64,000 nucleotides of DNA from Parachlamydiales bacterium (GCA_020051075.1 JAGVJP010000120.1:47492-111491); one strand, 5' to 3'. Shown: positions 26,320-36,449, numbered from the stretch's first letter. Translations and numbers: made by a program. Notes: generated from the letters alone by a model not told the origin.

Positions 26320-27696
26320 ATGAAAAAATTTTTGTCTGTTGTGCTATTTCTTATGAGCGCGTTTCCTCTGACGCTATCTTCTCTGACTGCGACTACCGCA
26401 ACTCCAGAGAAACCACCGATCCTCATAGGCATGAGTACCGCTCTTAGCGGTCCTGCTGGAGAATTGGGCCGCGGCATGCAATTGGGTGTAGAGATCTATT
26501 TTGCCAGGATTAATGTTAGCGGGGGCATTGGAGGCCGCCAATTGAAGCTGATCACCTATGATGATGGGTATGAACCCGAGCGGGCGGCCCTCAATGTGCG
26601 AGAACTAATTGATAGAGATCATGTTTTGGCATTGATTGGCAATGTAGGTACACCCACTGCAGTTGTGACTGTTCCGATTGCAAATCAAAAAAAAACGCTC
26701 CTTTATGGTTCATATAGCGGTGCGGATATTTTACGCAAAACCCCGCCTGATCGTTATGTGATCAATTTCAGGGCAAGCTATGCAGAAGAAACATCGGCGA
26801 TGATAAAGGCTTTATTATCCATCGGCATCAAACCTGATGCAATAGCCTTTTTTATACAGGATGATAGTTATGGCCAATCGGGTTATTTGGGTGCAATCCA
26901 AGCTCTTATGGCAGAAGGATTTCCTCACCCTGAAATGTTGCCTCATGGTCGATATCTGCGGAATACATTAAATGTTGAAGAAGGGTTGGCTGACTTAATC
27001 AATGGGCTCGCAACTCCCAAGGCGATTATTCTGGTTGGTGCCTATGCGCCAATAGCAAAATTTATTAAAAAGGCTAAGTCAGTGTTTTCTCCCTCCCCAC
27101 TTTTCTTAAATGTTTCTTTTGTAGGGACAACGTCTCTAGCGCGGGAATTAGGAAAAGAAGGTGAAAATGTGATTGTAACGCAAGTCGTGCCCCCATTCGA
27201 TAGTGCTCTGCCTGCAGAAGCTCAATATCAGGCTGATCTAAAAAAATATGGCGACGATGCTCAACCTAGTTTTGTTTCCTGGGAGGGTTATTTAGCGGCA
27301 AAGTTATTCGTCATAGCTTTGGAACATGCAGCAGCAGAGAACGCCTTGACGCGCGAAGGGATTATCGATGCCTTTGAACAGATGCGTGATGTGAATATTG
27401 GAATCGGGGTAAAGATTAGCTTTGATAAAGAACATCACCAGGCATTGCACAAAGTGTGGCCGACAATCTGGAAAAATGGACAATTTGTTTCCTTTGATTG
27501 GGGGCAGCTGCCCTTATACCAGCATCTAGTGAAAATTGCCTATCTGGACTGCGCCAAAGCCCCGGGGTTGAACGATCGTAAATCACCCAATATTAAATCA
27601 ATATGGGGTGATTTACGATCGTTCAACCGCGGGAGCTTTCGCGCAAGTCCAGATAGGCAATTTTCACTAGATGCTGGTATAAATGAGGTTAAATGA
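26320..27696 (+). CDS. LivK-like periplasmic substrate-binding protein (Peripla_BP_6)
   Basis: 458 residues from the ATG at 26320, with a signal peptide ([20 protein letters not shown]). The frame is open upstream to 26245 but the signal peptide fixes this start. Binding-protein motifs: [51 protein letters not shown] and [15 protein letters not shown]. No permease or ATPase genes of the Liv type are nearby; instead it overlaps the hybrid kinase by 4 bp, so it probably presents a ligand to that sensor. From about residue 399 the C-terminal ~60 residues are encoded by M1 copy 2 and are not native to the family. Confidence 0.85.
   Translation: MKKFLSVVLFLMSAFPLTLSSLTATTATPEKPPILIGMSTALSGPAGELGRGMQLGVEIYFARINVSGGIGGRQLKLITYDDGYEPERAALNVRELIDRDHVLALIGNVGTPTAVVTVPIANQKKTLLYGSYSGADILRKTPPDRYVINFRASYAEETSAMIKALLSIGIKPDAIAFFIQDDSYGQSGYLGAIQALMAEGFPHPEMLPHGRYLRNTLNVEEGLADLINGLATPKAIILVGAYAPIAKFIKKAKSVFSPSPLFLNVSFVGTTSLARELGKEGENVIVTQVVPPFDSALPAEAQYQADLKKYGDDAQPSFVSWEGYLAAKLFVIALEHAAAENALTREGIIDAFEQMRDVNIGIGVKISFDKEHHQALHKVWPTIWKNGQFVSFDWGQLPLYQHLVKIAYLDCAKAPGLNDRKSPNIKSIWGDLRSFNRGSFRASPDRQFSLDAGINEVK
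27515..27681. mobile_element. M1 element, copy 2, inside the LivK-like gene
   Basis: 167 bp, ends TATACCAGCATCTAG / CTAGATGCTGGTATA, strongly similar to copy 1 throughout, including ACGATCGTAAATCACCC. The arm sequences are not scrambled, so insertion is recent relative to R1 decay. Its forward frame is fully open and supplies the end of the upstream protein, leaving the stop 15 bases after the element. Confidence 0.85.
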
Positions 27697-30626
27697 AGCT
27701 TTCGTTACAAAACGTTTTTTTTGCAATCCTTTTTGTTGCTTTTTCTTCTTTAGTCCTGATTGGAGGGATGACGATATACGCCAATTACCGTCTCGCGCAA
27801 AATCAGCAGGCACTGCAAGATGCCGTATCGATTGACACAGCTATTTTCAGCATGAGTAATGCTCTCTCAGGTTTTTTGACAAGACAAGGCGCCGTCCTCT
27901 CAGCTATCAATGAAGAGGATATCATCAAGATACCAACGTCCCAGCGATATGAGCAGCAATTTGAAGGCGGCTATCATACCCTATTGAAGATAGCGCAGAA
28001 ACAACCTCAAATCAAAGATGCCTTAATCGTTTTACATGCCGTCTATCAGCAATTTTTACAGGTGGATCAACAATTACTCAACAACAAGAAGGCTGACTTA
28101 GTTCTCCAGGCTCAGCTCAAAACACAGGCCGCTATTATTGATCGTGAAATCGATGCCATGCGCATCAAAATTGAGTGGATCAGCGGAGTGCTGATGTTGG
28201 AAAGCAAGCTCACCTTAAGGGAAATTGACAGCTATTTGCATCAATTGCAAATGTTAGATACCCAAGAGGGACGCGACTTATTTACTCAAACAGTAAAAAA
28301 GGCCGTGACTGATAGCTTAACGGATGCGCGTACCGCAGAAAAGCTCAATACAGATTCCATCAGCCTTACCTCTTTAATGAGGCGATTAATAGAAGAAACC
28401 AATCCTGACCTCCTCAATAGCTTACAGGACAATCTGATGAAAGAATTATTGCAACTCATTCAAATTGAGTTGCAAGCTCTTAAAATCCAGCTTCAAGATA
28501 GACCTGATATCGTGAAAACGGTATCTGAGACCATCGATGGGTTTAAAACGATTCACAGAAAGCTTGTCGATGGGCATGACAATATCTTTAAGCTTCGAAT
28601 GGATCTAAATGATAAACAAAGCGAACTGCACAATACCATTCAAGCTGTTCATCAAACGTTTGCTGATATTTCAGGACAATTTGAGCATCTCGATAGCATC
28701 ACTTCGGATTTGCGCAATGCACTATTGCAAAAAACCAAAGCGATGATGCTGACCTATCAAGTCATAGACGTCAGCATGACGACTGCGATTTTGTTGTTTG
28801 TTGCCATTGTTGGCAGCTATTTTTCGAGAACAATCAAGCAAACAACCAATGGGATTATTGTGGCGATGAACAAAACCATGGAAGAAGGTGGTTTGCAATA
28901 TCGTTTGCCTGAAACGCAATATCGGGATTTAAACCAAGTCGTGGCAGCTTTTAACACAATGGCGGCAAAGTTGCAATTTTCTCAAGAACACTTGCAAGAT
29001 TTGGTTGCACAAAAAACCATGGAATTAAGCCAGTCCAATACACATCTGGAACAGTTAGTCCATCAACTCCAACAATTGAAAGAAGAGGCTGAAGCGGCCA
29101 ATAAAATTAAATCCGATTTTGTGGCAAACATGAGCCATGAACTGCGCACCCCGCTTAATGCCATTATCGGCTATAGCGAAATGTTACTCGAGGATGCTCA
29201 AGATTTAGGTTTGGAGGGCTTCAAGGCTGACTTGCCAAAAATTATATCATCCGGAAAGCAATTGCTCATCTTAATCAACGATGTTCTAGACCTTTCCAAG
29301 CTTGAAGCAGGCAAGATAGACATTTTCCTCGAGGATGTGCGTGTCCCTGATTTGATTCAGGAGCTTACAGCGATCGTTGCCCCTTTGATGCAGAAAAATA
29401 ACAATGATTTTAAAGTGACTCTGGACCCAGCACTTGACACGATGCATACAGATGTTGTTCGAGTCCGCCAATGCCTGCTCAATTTACTGAGCAATGCGAG
29501 CAAATTTGCTAAAGATGGAACGATCACCCTTGATGTTAAACTATTTGTTTGCAATGGGAGAGAGAATATTCAGTTTTCAGTCAGCGATACAGGCATTGGT
29601 ATGACGCCGGAACAGCTCGGAAGGCTTTTCCAAGCTTTTATGCAGGCCGATACGACAAGCACGCGCCGCTTTGGAGGTACGGGATTAGGGCTATATCTGA
29701 CCAAACGATTCTGCACGATGTTGGGAGGGACGATTAATGTCGCAAGCGAGTATGGCAAAGGTTCTACATTTACGATTGTTTTGCCCAAAATAAGTGAAGA
29801 AGGCGTTGAAAAAGAAGAATTATCCAGAAAGCTTTCTTCAGGAGAGGTTCAAATCAAGTTGGCAGGAAAAACTGTGCTCATTATTGACGATGATCCCAAA
29901 ATTCATCAAGAAATTCAAGAACTATTGGGGGGAAGCGGGTTCAATTTGCTTCATGCTTATAATGGGGAAGAGGGGTTGGCATTAGTCCGTAAAGAAAAGC
30001 CTGACATCATCACCCTTGATGTCATCATGCCCCTCATGGATGGTTGGTCGGTATTATCAGCATTGAAATCAGACAGTAGCCTCGCTTCAATCCCTGTGAT
30101 TCTTTTAACTGTGATGAAAGAGAATGATTTGGGCTTTGTCCTAGGAGCTGTTGATTCTCTGCAAAAGCCGATCGAGCCTAATGGTTTTATTAAAAGAATT
30201 GAACAGCTCGCCTCCCCCGATGAACCCAAAACGATCCTTATCGTCGATGATGAGGCAAGTTCCCGCGAGATCATGAAAAAAGCTGTTGCAAGAGTGGGTT
30301 GGAATGCTGTTGAAGCCAAAAATGGTGTGGAAGCCATTGCAGAGTTAAGCCGCTTTATTCCCTCTGTGATCATCCTGGACCTTATGATGCCTGAAATGGA
30401 TGGCTTTGCCGTCATCCATGAATTGCAGCTGCATGAGGAATGGCGCAAAATCCCTGTCCTTATCGTTACTAGCAAGGATTTAACTCAAGCAGAACGCGAT
30501 TTACTCATGCATCACAGTCAGATAATCATTCAAAAGAGTCCCTTCTCGAGAAGAGAGCTCTTAACAGAAATGTGTGAACAAATCAAAAAACTTGGAAAAG
30601 ACACTGAGAAACACAGGATAGAATAA
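27693..30626 (+). CDS. Hybrid sensor histidine kinase with two receiver domains
   Basis: 977 residues. TM1 ~8-30; periplasmic helical sensor ~31-355; TM2 ~361-378; HAMP ~380-430; coiled coil; HisKA with H482 ([18 protein letters not shown]); HATPase with [20 protein letters not shown] and GGTGLGLYL; receiver 1 with D776 ([10 protein letters not shown]); receiver 2 with D896 ([11 protein letters not shown]). Receiver 1 lacks the usual Thr-then-Lys spacing but keeps LQKPIEP. ATGA overlap with the LivK-like gene suggests the pair works as one sensor, as in LuxPQ/TorT-type systems. Likely targets are the divergent lone receiver and receiver-cyclase. The tail runs into R1 (KHRIE-stop). Confidence 0.93.
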   Translation: MKLSLQNVFFAILFVAFSSLVLIGGMTIYANYRLAQNQQALQDAVSIDTAIFSMSNALSGFLTRQGAVLSAINEEDIIKIPTSQRYEQQFEGGYHTLLKIAQKQPQIKDALIVLHAVYQQFLQVDQQLLNNKKADLVLQAQLKTQAAIIDREIDAMRIKIEWISGVLMLESKLTLREIDSYLHQLQMLDTQEGRDLFTQTVKKAVTDSLTDARTAEKLNTDSISLTSLMRRLIEETNPDLLNSLQDNLMKELLQLIQIELQALKIQLQDRPDIVKTVSETIDGFKTIHRKLVDGHDNIFKLRMDLNDKQSELHNTIQAVHQTFADISGQFEHLDSITSDLRNALLQKTKAMMLTYQVIDVSMTTAILLFVAIVGSYFSRTIKQTTNGIIVAMNKTMEEGGLQYRLPETQYRDLNQVVAAFNTMAAKLQFSQEHLQDLVAQKTMELSQSNTHLEQLVHQLQQLKEEAEAANKIKSDFVANMSHELRTPLNAIIGYSEMLLEDAQDLGLEGFKADLPKIISSGKQLLILINDVLDLSKLEAGKIDIFLEDVRVPDLIQELTAIVAPLMQKNNNDFKVTLDPALDTMHTDVVRVRQCLLNLLSNASKFAKDGTITLDVKLFVCNGRENIQFSVSDTGIGMTPEQLGRLFQAFMQADTTSTRRFGGTGLGLYLTKRFCTMLGGTINVASEYGKGSTFTIVLPKISEEGVEKEELSRKLSSGEVQIKLAGKTVLIIDDDPKIHQEIQELLGGSGFNLLHAYNGEEGLALVRKEKPDIITLDVIMPLMDGWSVLSALKSDSSLASIPVILLTVMKENDLGFVLGAVDSLQKPIEPNGFIKRIEQLASPDEPKTILIVDDEASSREIMKKAVARVGWNAVEAKNGVEAIAELSRFIPSVIILDLMMPEMDGFAVIHELQLHEEWRKIPVLIVTSKDLTQAERDLLMHHSQIIIQKSPFSRRELLTEMCEQIKKLGKDTEKHRIE

Positions 30627-30875
30627 AAAAACAGGATAGGCAGGATCGCTTCGCGGCAGGATAGGCAGGATAAAAAAACAGGATAGGAAAGATAATGATG
30701 ATAAATTAAGATAAGATCGAGTAGGTTTCTTTTTTAATTTTTTATTCTAAATTTATTTTTCCCGCCCCCTATCTTTTTAATCCTTCCCATCCTCCTTATC
30801 CTGTTTTTTTATCCTGCCTATCCTGCCGCGAAGCGATCCTGCCTATCCTGTTTTTGTTCTATCCTGTTTTCTCAG
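30613..30875. repeat. R1 inverted repeat locus G
   Basis: One of the best preserved: left arm with GGATCGCTTCGCGGCAGGAT and AAAAAACAGGATAGG, right arm with the exact complement (ATCCTGCCGCGAAGCGATCC). The centre is AT-rich. GTGCCTCAGTGGTGAATTC just after (30874-30893) is an R2-like end. Confidence 0.9.
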
Positions 30876-30921
30876 TGCCTCAGTGGTGAATTCTACAACA
30901 ACGCCTCTCTAAATAACTATT

Positions 30922-31347
30922 TCACAATTTGATGGCAATGACTGTGGAGTTGTCGCATAGGCTAGGTCCCATGCTCAGACTTGCAGCGAGAGTGTTTTTT
31001 GCGACCCGTTTTGTGGTTGCACTATGTTTTACAATCAGTGGGATTTCTGCGGAATCCAGTGAGTCGAAAACTCCATCTGTGCCGAGGAGGAGAATGTTCT
31101 CTTCAGTGGGATCTAACTGTGTTAAGTCGACACATTTGACTTTTGGACGATGCGGCAGTGGGATTTGAGGATCGCCAATGCCAGCAGCCGGTTGACAGCG
31201 GGGGCGATGATTTTCAGTTGGATCGAGGACACGGCAATCCAGCCCTATGTATCCGCCTTCGAAAATGTGTTTTGGATGGCGTATTATAAAAAAGATTTGA
31301 CAATTTATCTCGTTGTTTGAGATCTTTAAACAATATGTCGTATCTTG
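30922..31347 (-). pseudogene. C-terminal remnant of a PP2C-type serine/threonine phosphatase
   Basis: Reading 31347 to 30922 on the minus strand gives 141 open codons after a stop, with no usable start codon in the first ~120. The peptide holds PP2C landmarks: AAGIGDPQIP (the family's GD motif), ENILLLGTDGVFDSL (Asp-Gly motif) and LCDNSTVIAIKL at the end. The N-terminal metal-binding half (RxxNED, DGHGG) is absent. Chlamydia has one PP2C (CT259, from memory). This is a truncated copy or the end of a gene whose 5' part was lost next to the 31366 gene. Alternative: frameshifted start further up; I found none. Confidence 0.75.
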
Positions 31348-31365
31348 TCAGAGGCAGGTATAAAG

Positions 31366-31560
31366 ATGTTCAGAAAAAATATTGGTTTAGCGGGACGGAT
31401 CGCAAGAGCTGCGATTGGATGTACATTACTGTTTTATGCCTGGTGGGGAAGTAGCTGGATCGCGCTGATTTTTGCCTTATTTACCTTTTTCGAAGCGTGG
31501 GCGAGCTGGTGCGTCATCTATCAGTTGATGGGAAAGAATAGCTGTCCGAAAGATTCTTAG
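31366..31560 (+). CDS. Small inner-membrane protein, DUF2892/YgaP-like
   Basis: 64 residues from the ATG at 31366 (a TTG at 31345 is less likely). Opens MFRKNIGLAGRIARAAIG, a typical DUF2892 start, followed by two hydrophobic segments (CTLLFYAWWGSSWIALIFAL and FEAWASWCVIYQLMG). Ends -CPKDS. The Cys in the second helix and near the tail recall the YgaP transmembrane domain. Convergent with the ABC permease gene, overlapping it by 4 bp. Confidence 0.75.
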   Translation: MFRKNIGLAGRIARAAIGCTLLFYAWWGSSWIALIFALFTFFEAWASWCVIYQLMGKNSCPKDS

Positions 31561-32351
31561 CTTCCTGTGGATTGGTAGCGGCTGACGCCAAACTTCCAGA
31601 GCTGGCAGGCGAGGTAAAGGAAGAGAACGCCGCTCAGTGGGAGGAGCGACCCTATCCAAAATGGGATCGTTTCATGTTTAAGCAGCGTGGCGACGGGATA
31701 ATAGGCGACGCAAGCTAGGGGGATGGCAAAAGTGAAGAACAGCCGGAAAGCAGAAGGGTAAATCGTGATGGGATATTGCCCTGCTTCCACCCCACCATAG
31801 GTGGTGATGTTCATGATTTCTAGAGTCTCGGTTGTCCAGAATGAGAGAGTTGCCTGGATGATGAATAACCCAGAGAAAAGGCATGTCGTGCCGACGATAG
31901 CCAGCAAAATTATCAGCACATGAGTGGAAAATAACGAAAACTGCAGCATGCTGCAGCCCCAGAGCAAGATCACCAATCCCTGGAGAAACCTGCCGACACG
32001 CATCATCTGTATCCCACAGGTGGCGACTTGAAACAGCGTTCCCAGCGGGCGGAGGAGCAGCCGATCAAAATCCCCATTTCTGACGAGGGTGCTGAAGGTT
32101 TCAAAGCCTCTTGAAAGTGCTTCAGCAGAAGCAAATCCCATGTGTATGATTCCATAGATGAGAGTCATCTCTGCAAAGGTCCATCCTTCAACAACTTTAA
32201 AGCGATCAAAGAGCGCCCATATGCCAAAGATGTCGACGAACGTTGAAATGAAATGCGCTCCGGCTAGCATGAAAAAAGAGGCTCTGTGTTGCATCTGAGA
32301 CTTGAATGAGACTGCGATGAGTTTAAAATAAAGGCGAAGGGAACCGGCCAT
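31557..32351 (-). CDS. ABC-2 type permease, DUF990 family (second subunit)
   Basis: 264 residues, six hydrophobic segments. ALSRGFETFSTLVRNGDFDR and LLLRPLGTLFQVA are DUF990-type motifs; EAGQYPITIYPSAFRLFFTF precedes the last helices. Pairs with the permease 3 bp upstream and the ATPase before it to make an exporter of unknown substrate. Confidence 0.85.
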   Translation of the reverse strand: MAGSLRLYFKLIAVSFKSQMQHRASFFMLAGAHFISTFVDIFGIWALFDRFKVVEGWTFAEMTLIYGIIHMGFASAEALSRGFETFSTLVRNGDFDRLLLRPLGTLFQVATCGIQMMRVGRFLQGLVILLWGCSMLQFSLFSTHVLIILLAIVGTTCLFSGLFIIQATLSFWTTETLEIMNITTYGGVEAGQYPITIYPSAFRLFFTFAIPLACVAYYPVATLLKHETIPFWIGSLLPLSGVLFLYLACQLWKFGVSRYQSTGS

Positions 32352-32354
32352 GTT

Positions 32355-33146
32355 CTATCCTCCTTGAATAGAGATGCGTTTCAAAGCGATGTTCATCAAC
32401 CATCTTCCAGCAACAACAAAGATCAACAGCCAAGCGCATTGGAAGGCAATGTAGTAGACAGCTTCGTTGGTCGGGATAATCCCCGTGTAGAGCCTTACAG
32501 GGATGTCAATAATTCCTCTGAAAGGCTGAATGTTTAATACCGGTTGCATCCAGTTAGGGAATAGTGGAAGAGGGATGACCATGCCGGAAAGGAGCATGGT
32601 GAGATGGGGGAGCAGTCGTTGGATACCTTCTCCAGATACTGTCCAGAATAGGCTGATCACGACCAGCGTTGTCATCGCCGAGGAAAGCAAGGTAGCGAAT
32701 AGTAACGAAATTGAAAATAGCCCTCCGGCGGCCCAAGACACAGGCAGGGTGAGGTCAAAAAATAGTCCGGCGATGAACGCCAGTGGAAAGCCCCTCATGG
32801 CTGTTGGGATGAGCCGCAGCGCCATCGAGCGAAAAAACCACAGCGAATAGAGATCGAGTGGACGGACCAGCTCATAGGCAACGTGGCCAGTTTTCACCTG
32901 CGCTTCAATCTCTTTATCGAGACTCCATGGCAGAAGCTGAAGAAGCAATTGCCCAATCCAGATGAATTCAATGGCTTGTGCAAGGGAGATTGGTTGGGGG
33001 GCCGTTGAATGAGCAAAGAATGCCTGTAAAATCATCATTTTGATCAGTCCCCAGAAAACCTGAGTGCTCAATCCAGCGAAAGCCGCCAAACGATATTGGA
33101 GCAGCACAGCCAAACGTCCTCTGAATATCGCTGCATAAGCTCTCAT
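32355..33146 (-). CDS. ABC-2 type permease, DUF990 family (first subunit)
   Basis: 263 residues, six hydrophobic segments. EFIWIGQLLLQLLPWSLDKE, then HVAYELVRPLDLYSLWFF is the DUF990 counterpart of the motif in the partner permease. Overlaps the ATPase gene by 4 bp and lies 3 bp before the partner, so a three-gene operon. Confidence 0.85.
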   Translation of the reverse strand: MRAYAAIFRGRLAVLLQYRLAAFAGLSTQVFWGLIKMMILQAFFAHSTAPQPISLAQAIEFIWIGQLLLQLLPWSLDKEIEAQVKTGHVAYELVRPLDLYSLWFFRSMALRLIPTAMRGFPLAFIAGLFFDLTLPVSWAAGGLFSISLLFATLLSSAMTTLVVISLFWTVSGEGIQRLLPHLTMLLSGMVIPLPLFPNWMQPVLNIQPFRGIIDIPVRLYTGIIPTNEAVYYIAFQCAWLLIFVVAGRWLMNIALKRISIQGG

Positions 33147-34129
33147 AGATTGACGTCCCGATAAAGCTTGGCGATGATTTCTTCGATAGGCGGATTCTCA
33201 ATATAGAGATCCCTAATAGCATGCTGGAGCGTGATGCGTCGAATGAGTTCTGGGGTGGAGGTTGTGTTGGGGTTGAAACTTAACCAGACGCGATGCCCTT
33301 CTTGTTTGATGAAAACGGCTTCGGGGTCTGTTATCGTCTCATATTCGTTTAACAGATCGATGATTAGACGGCGCTCTGGCAGCAGGTCTTTCCGCAAGGT
33401 TTCTAGAGATCCGTCAAGAAAGATCTGTCCCTCATTCAAAATGAGCACACGGCTGCAAAGCGATTCGATATCGTCCATGTCATGTGTCGTCAGCAGGATG
33501 GTTGTTTTATGCTCTTTGTTGAGGTGTCGGATGAAATCGCGGACGGCTAGCTTGCTGACAGCGTCTAATCCGATGGTAGGTTCGTCGAGAAAAAGGATCT
33601 TGGGAGAGTGCAGGAGAGAGGCGGCGATGTCACAGCGCATCCGCTGACCCAGGCTGAGTTGACGCACTGGGACATGGAGGAGTTTGGATAATTGCAGAGT
33701 GTCGACAAGGGACGTTAAGACGCTTTTATAATGGTCCTCTCGGATATGATAGATGTCTTTAAGGAGTTCAAAAGACTCGATGACGGGGAGATCCCACCAC
33801 AGCTGAGTCCGTTGACCGAAGACAACGCCAAGTTGGCTCACCGTTTCGATGCGGTGTTCCCAAGGGGTTTTGCCCATCACTTTGACAGAACCCCCAGTTG
33901 GGACGAGGATGCCGGAGAGGATTTTAACGGTGGTGCTTTTTCCAGCTCCGTTAGGGCCGATGTAGCCGACGAGTTCTCCCTCATCGATGTTGAATGAAAT
34001 GTGGTCTAAAGCGGTTTTGACGTGATGTTCGCGAGAAAAGAGCGAAGCTAGGCTCCCAAGCAGCCCTTGCTTTCGTTTGGCGATGTAGAACTCTTTCCAG
34101 AGAGCTTTGACAGATATCATTTTCATCAT
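33143..34129 (-). CDS. ABC exporter ATPase
   Basis: 328 residues. Walker A GPNGAGKST (58-66), signature LSLGQRMRCDIAA, Walker B KILFLDEPTIGLD, H-loop LLTTHDMDD. The insert QLGVVFGQRTQLWWDLPV is characteristic of ATPases paired with DUF990 permeases. C-terminal ~100 residues form the usual accessory domain. Start at 34129 or at the ATG three codons in (34120). Confidence 0.92.
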   Translation of the reverse strand: MMKMISVKALWKEFYIAKRKQGLLGSLASLFSREHHVKTALDHISFNIDEGELVGYIGPNGAGKSTTVKILSGILVPTGGSVKVMGKTPWEHRIETVSQLGVVFGQRTQLWWDLPVIESFELLKDIYHIREDHYKSVLTSLVDTLQLSKLLHVPVRQLSLGQRMRCDIAASLLHSPKILFLDEPTIGLDAVSKLAVRDFIRHLNKEHKTTILLTTHDMDDIESLCSRVLILNEGQIFLDGSLETLRKDLLPERRLIIDLLNEYETITDPEAVFIKQEGHRVWLSFNPNTTSTPELIRRITLQHAIRDLYIENPPIEEIIAKLYRDVNL

Positions 34130-34201
34130 CCCAGAAGTTGCTTAAGGCGACGAGAGTATAGCAGAGGAATAACATTTTTTCACCCACAATTAGTAACTCA
34201 G

Positions 34202-34405
34202 ATCAACAGGATAAGCAAAAAACAGGATAGGCAAGATCGCAAGCGGCAGGATAGACAGGATAAAAATTTTACAGGATGGGAATGATAGGAAAGATAAGAT
34301 AGGTTTTTTTTCAACTTTTTCTTCTAGGTTGGTCTGAAGTTTCCTATTATCTTGCTTATCCTGCCGCTTGCGATCTTGCCTATCCTGTTTTTGCTTATCC
34401 TGTTA
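34202..34405. repeat. R1 inverted repeat locus H
   Basis: Left arm AAGATCGCAAGCGGCAGGAT, right arm CCTGCCGCTTGCGATCTTGCC (19 of these are paired). Sits between the divergent ABC operon and the small gene at 34483. The remaining bases before 34483 show no gene. Confidence 0.85.
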
Positions 34406-34482
34406 TTCTATGCTGAGAAGGTGCGGGATTGGCATCAAAATTGCATCTCCTTAACCGGTCTTCGGAAACAAGGAGGTGGCTC

Positions 34483-34605
34483 ATGGCGTTCAAAAAACAA
34501 GACAATCAAGGGAAAGTGAAATCTGTTGAAAAGGTCCGAATATTGACCGCAGAGGGGTGGAAACGACGGCTACTAAAGAAAAATCTCAAAAAATCGGTAA
34601 AATGA
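34483..34605 (+). CDS. 40-residue basic protein with a very strong ribosome-binding site
   Basis: ATG at 34483 is preceded by AAGGAGGTGGCTC, close to a perfect Shine-Dalgarno. The peptide starts MAFKKQDNQGKVKSVEKVRI, contains LTAEGWKRRLL and ends KKNLKKSVK: 14 Lys/Arg in 40, no Cys. It ends 65 bp before holA. I know no family for it. The charge suggests RNA, ribosome or DNA binding. Size is near that of small ribosome-associated proteins, but the sequence matches none I can recall. Confidence 0.55.
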   Translation: MAFKKQDNQGKVKSVEKVRILTAEGWKRRLLKKNLKKSVK

Positions 34606-34670
34606 TATACTCATTCAGACAATCCGAGATTGTGAAGAAATTGTTTGAAAGGTAGGGGAACACCCATTCT

Positions 34671-35711
34671 GTGAAATACGAAAACTTAAAAACGTTAGAA
34701 AAGCATTTAGAGGAGACTCCTTTCGAAAAGTTGAGTCCCCTCTACTTGATCATGGGTAAAAATGAATTCGAAAGCGGCGAAGCCTCAAAACTCCTCTTAA
34801 AGCATCTTCTCCCAAATTCCAACACACAATCAAAAGAACTCTCATTAAGCATCCTGGACGGTGCACAAGTTCAAGATCAAGAGCTCTTTGACAAACTCTT
34901 TTCCCGTTCACTTTTTGCGGATATGCGGCTGGTTTGGATCCAGCAGGCGGATAAACTCAAGAAGTCGGCGCAGGAAGGGCTGGAAAAATATTTCGAACGA
35001 CCCTCACCCTATTTGCGTTTGCTGTTGAGTGCTCCTGGCATCGCAAAAAACACCCTTTTCTACAAGGCGATCGATAAAGCCGGAGTGGTCGTCGAATTGG
35101 CTGAGATTAAACCGTGGGAGAAGGAGCGATATCTTGCCGACTGGGTAAGCAAACGGGCTGCGGCAGAGCGGAAGGTCATGGCCTATCCCGTCTGTCAACG
35201 GCTGGTCAACACTATTGGTGCAGACGACTCTCTCATCGCACAAGAATTTGAAAAGCTGATGTGTTACTGCGTCGACAAAAAAGAGATTTCACAGCAAGAT
35301 GTCGATGCGATTTGTACGCGGCAACATTCTGAAAATGTCTGGCAGCTGTGTGAAGCGATTTTCAGGCGGGATGCTGCCACATCTCTTCGCATAGGGGAAT
35401 CGCTGCTGCTTGATGGGCAGGCCCTTCTTCCTCTCCTGAGGGTGATCCGCTCTCAGTTTCAAACAGATTACCAGATTTCCATTCTCTTAGCGCAAGGGCG
35501 TCATGGGGGCGATATCGCGCAGGCATTCCCACAGTTCAAGGGGATGATGCTCGATCGGCATATCCAGCAGGCGAAGCAGTTTGGTTCAGCAGCGTTTAAT
35601 CGCGGACTCATCGCTTTAGACGAGGCTGAGCTGAAAGTGAAAAACTCTGGAATGGAAGAAAAAATGATTCTCGAACTTCTTTTAATTCAATTAACAAGGT
35701 CAAATCGATGA
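34671..35711 (+). CDS. holA: DNA polymerase III delta subunit (HolA-like)
   Basis: 346 residues, GTG start at 34671. LSPLYLIMGKNEFESGEASK matches the N-terminus of HolA proteins; central LFADMRLVWIQQADKL and LRLLLSAPG follow. It opens the sliding clamp as part of the clamp loader. Matches CT047 by neighbourhood (from memory). Overlaps the next gene by 4 bp. Confidence 0.75.
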   Translation: MKYENLKTLEKHLEETPFEKLSPLYLIMGKNEFESGEASKLLLKHLLPNSNTQSKELSLSILDGAQVQDQELFDKLFSRSLFADMRLVWIQQADKLKKSAQEGLEKYFERPSPYLRLLLSAPGIAKNTLFYKAIDKAGVVVELAEIKPWEKERYLADWVSKRAAAERKVMAYPVCQRLVNTIGADDSLIAQEFEKLMCYCVDKKEISQQDVDAICTRQHSENVWQLCEAIFRRDAATSLRIGESLLLDGQALLPLLRVIRSQFQTDYQISILLAQGRHGGDIAQAFPQFKGMMLDRHIQQAKQFGSAAFNRGLIALDEAELKVKNSGMEEKMILELLLIQLTRSNR

Positions 35712-36442
35712 GTGAAAAACCAGCATTACTGCTTCTTCCCAATGTATTAGGCGACCACGCTCACAGCGAGCTGTTTTTGCCAAAAAGTGTTGCTCGTGCT
35801 GTCTCGACGATAGATGGCTTGATTGCTGAAAGTGAAAAAGAGGGAAGGCGCTATCTCAGCCGCTTTGAAACAAAAAAACCAGCGTTGGAGATCCCCATCG
35901 CCCTGTTTAATGAACACACCCCTCCCGATTCGATCGACTTCTTCTTAGAACCAATCGTTGCAGGAGAGCGGTGGGGACTGGTTTCAGATGCAGGCCTTCC
36001 TTGCATTGCCGATCCAGGATCTAAATTGGTGTTGAGGGCACGTCAACGAGGGATCACCGTCCAGGCTTTTGTCGGCCCGTCATCAATTTTGCTTGCTCTG
36101 ATGCTCTCAGGATTGCCTGGACAGAAATTTTTCTTTCAGGGGTACCTCGATCGAGATCTTCAGAAAAGAAAACGCGAATTGGTTCTTCTTGCAGACATGT
36201 CAGCTCGGGAAGAGGTGACGCAGCTATTCATCGAGGCGCCCTACCGGAATGCACAGGCGTTGGAGTGTTTATTGCAGAGTCTTCCTGATCACGCACTCCT
36301 CAGCGTTGGATGGGATCTCACCCTTCCAACACAGGGGGTATTGACGCAAACGATTCAGCAATGGAAAAAATGCTCTCTGCCAAACTTAGAAAAAAAACCG
36401 GCTATCTTCCTGTTTTTCGTCCCGCAAAAGGCGCAGACGTAA
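35708..36442 (+). CDS. SAM-dependent tetrapyrrole-methylase family protein, RsmI-like
   Basis: 244 residues. RWGLVSDAGLPCIADPGSKL and FVGPSSILLALMLSGLPGQ are the RsmI/YraL motifs for SAM binding. RsmI methylates the ribose of 16S rRNA C1402. The N-terminus is atypical (LLLLPNVLGDHAHSELFLPK) as in chlamydial CT048, a divergent member, so the target may differ. An AGACGTAA/TTACGTCT hairpin overlaps its stop. Confidence 0.8.
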   Translation: MSEKPALLLLPNVLGDHAHSELFLPKSVARAVSTIDGLIAESEKEGRRYLSRFETKKPALEIPIALFNEHTPPDSIDFFLEPIVAGERWGLVSDAGLPCIADPGSKLVLRARQRGITVQAFVGPSSILLALMLSGLPGQKFFFQGYLDRDLQKRKRELVLLADMSAREEVTQLFIEAPYRNAQALECLLQSLPDHALLSVGWDLTLPTQGVLTQTIQQWKKCSLPNLEKKPAIFLFFVPQKAQT

Positions 36443-36449
36443 CTTTTTA

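Noticed and set aside
30929..31168. 79-codon plus-strand frame
   Set aside because: It is the reverse of the PP2C remnant, which carries the recognisable motifs.
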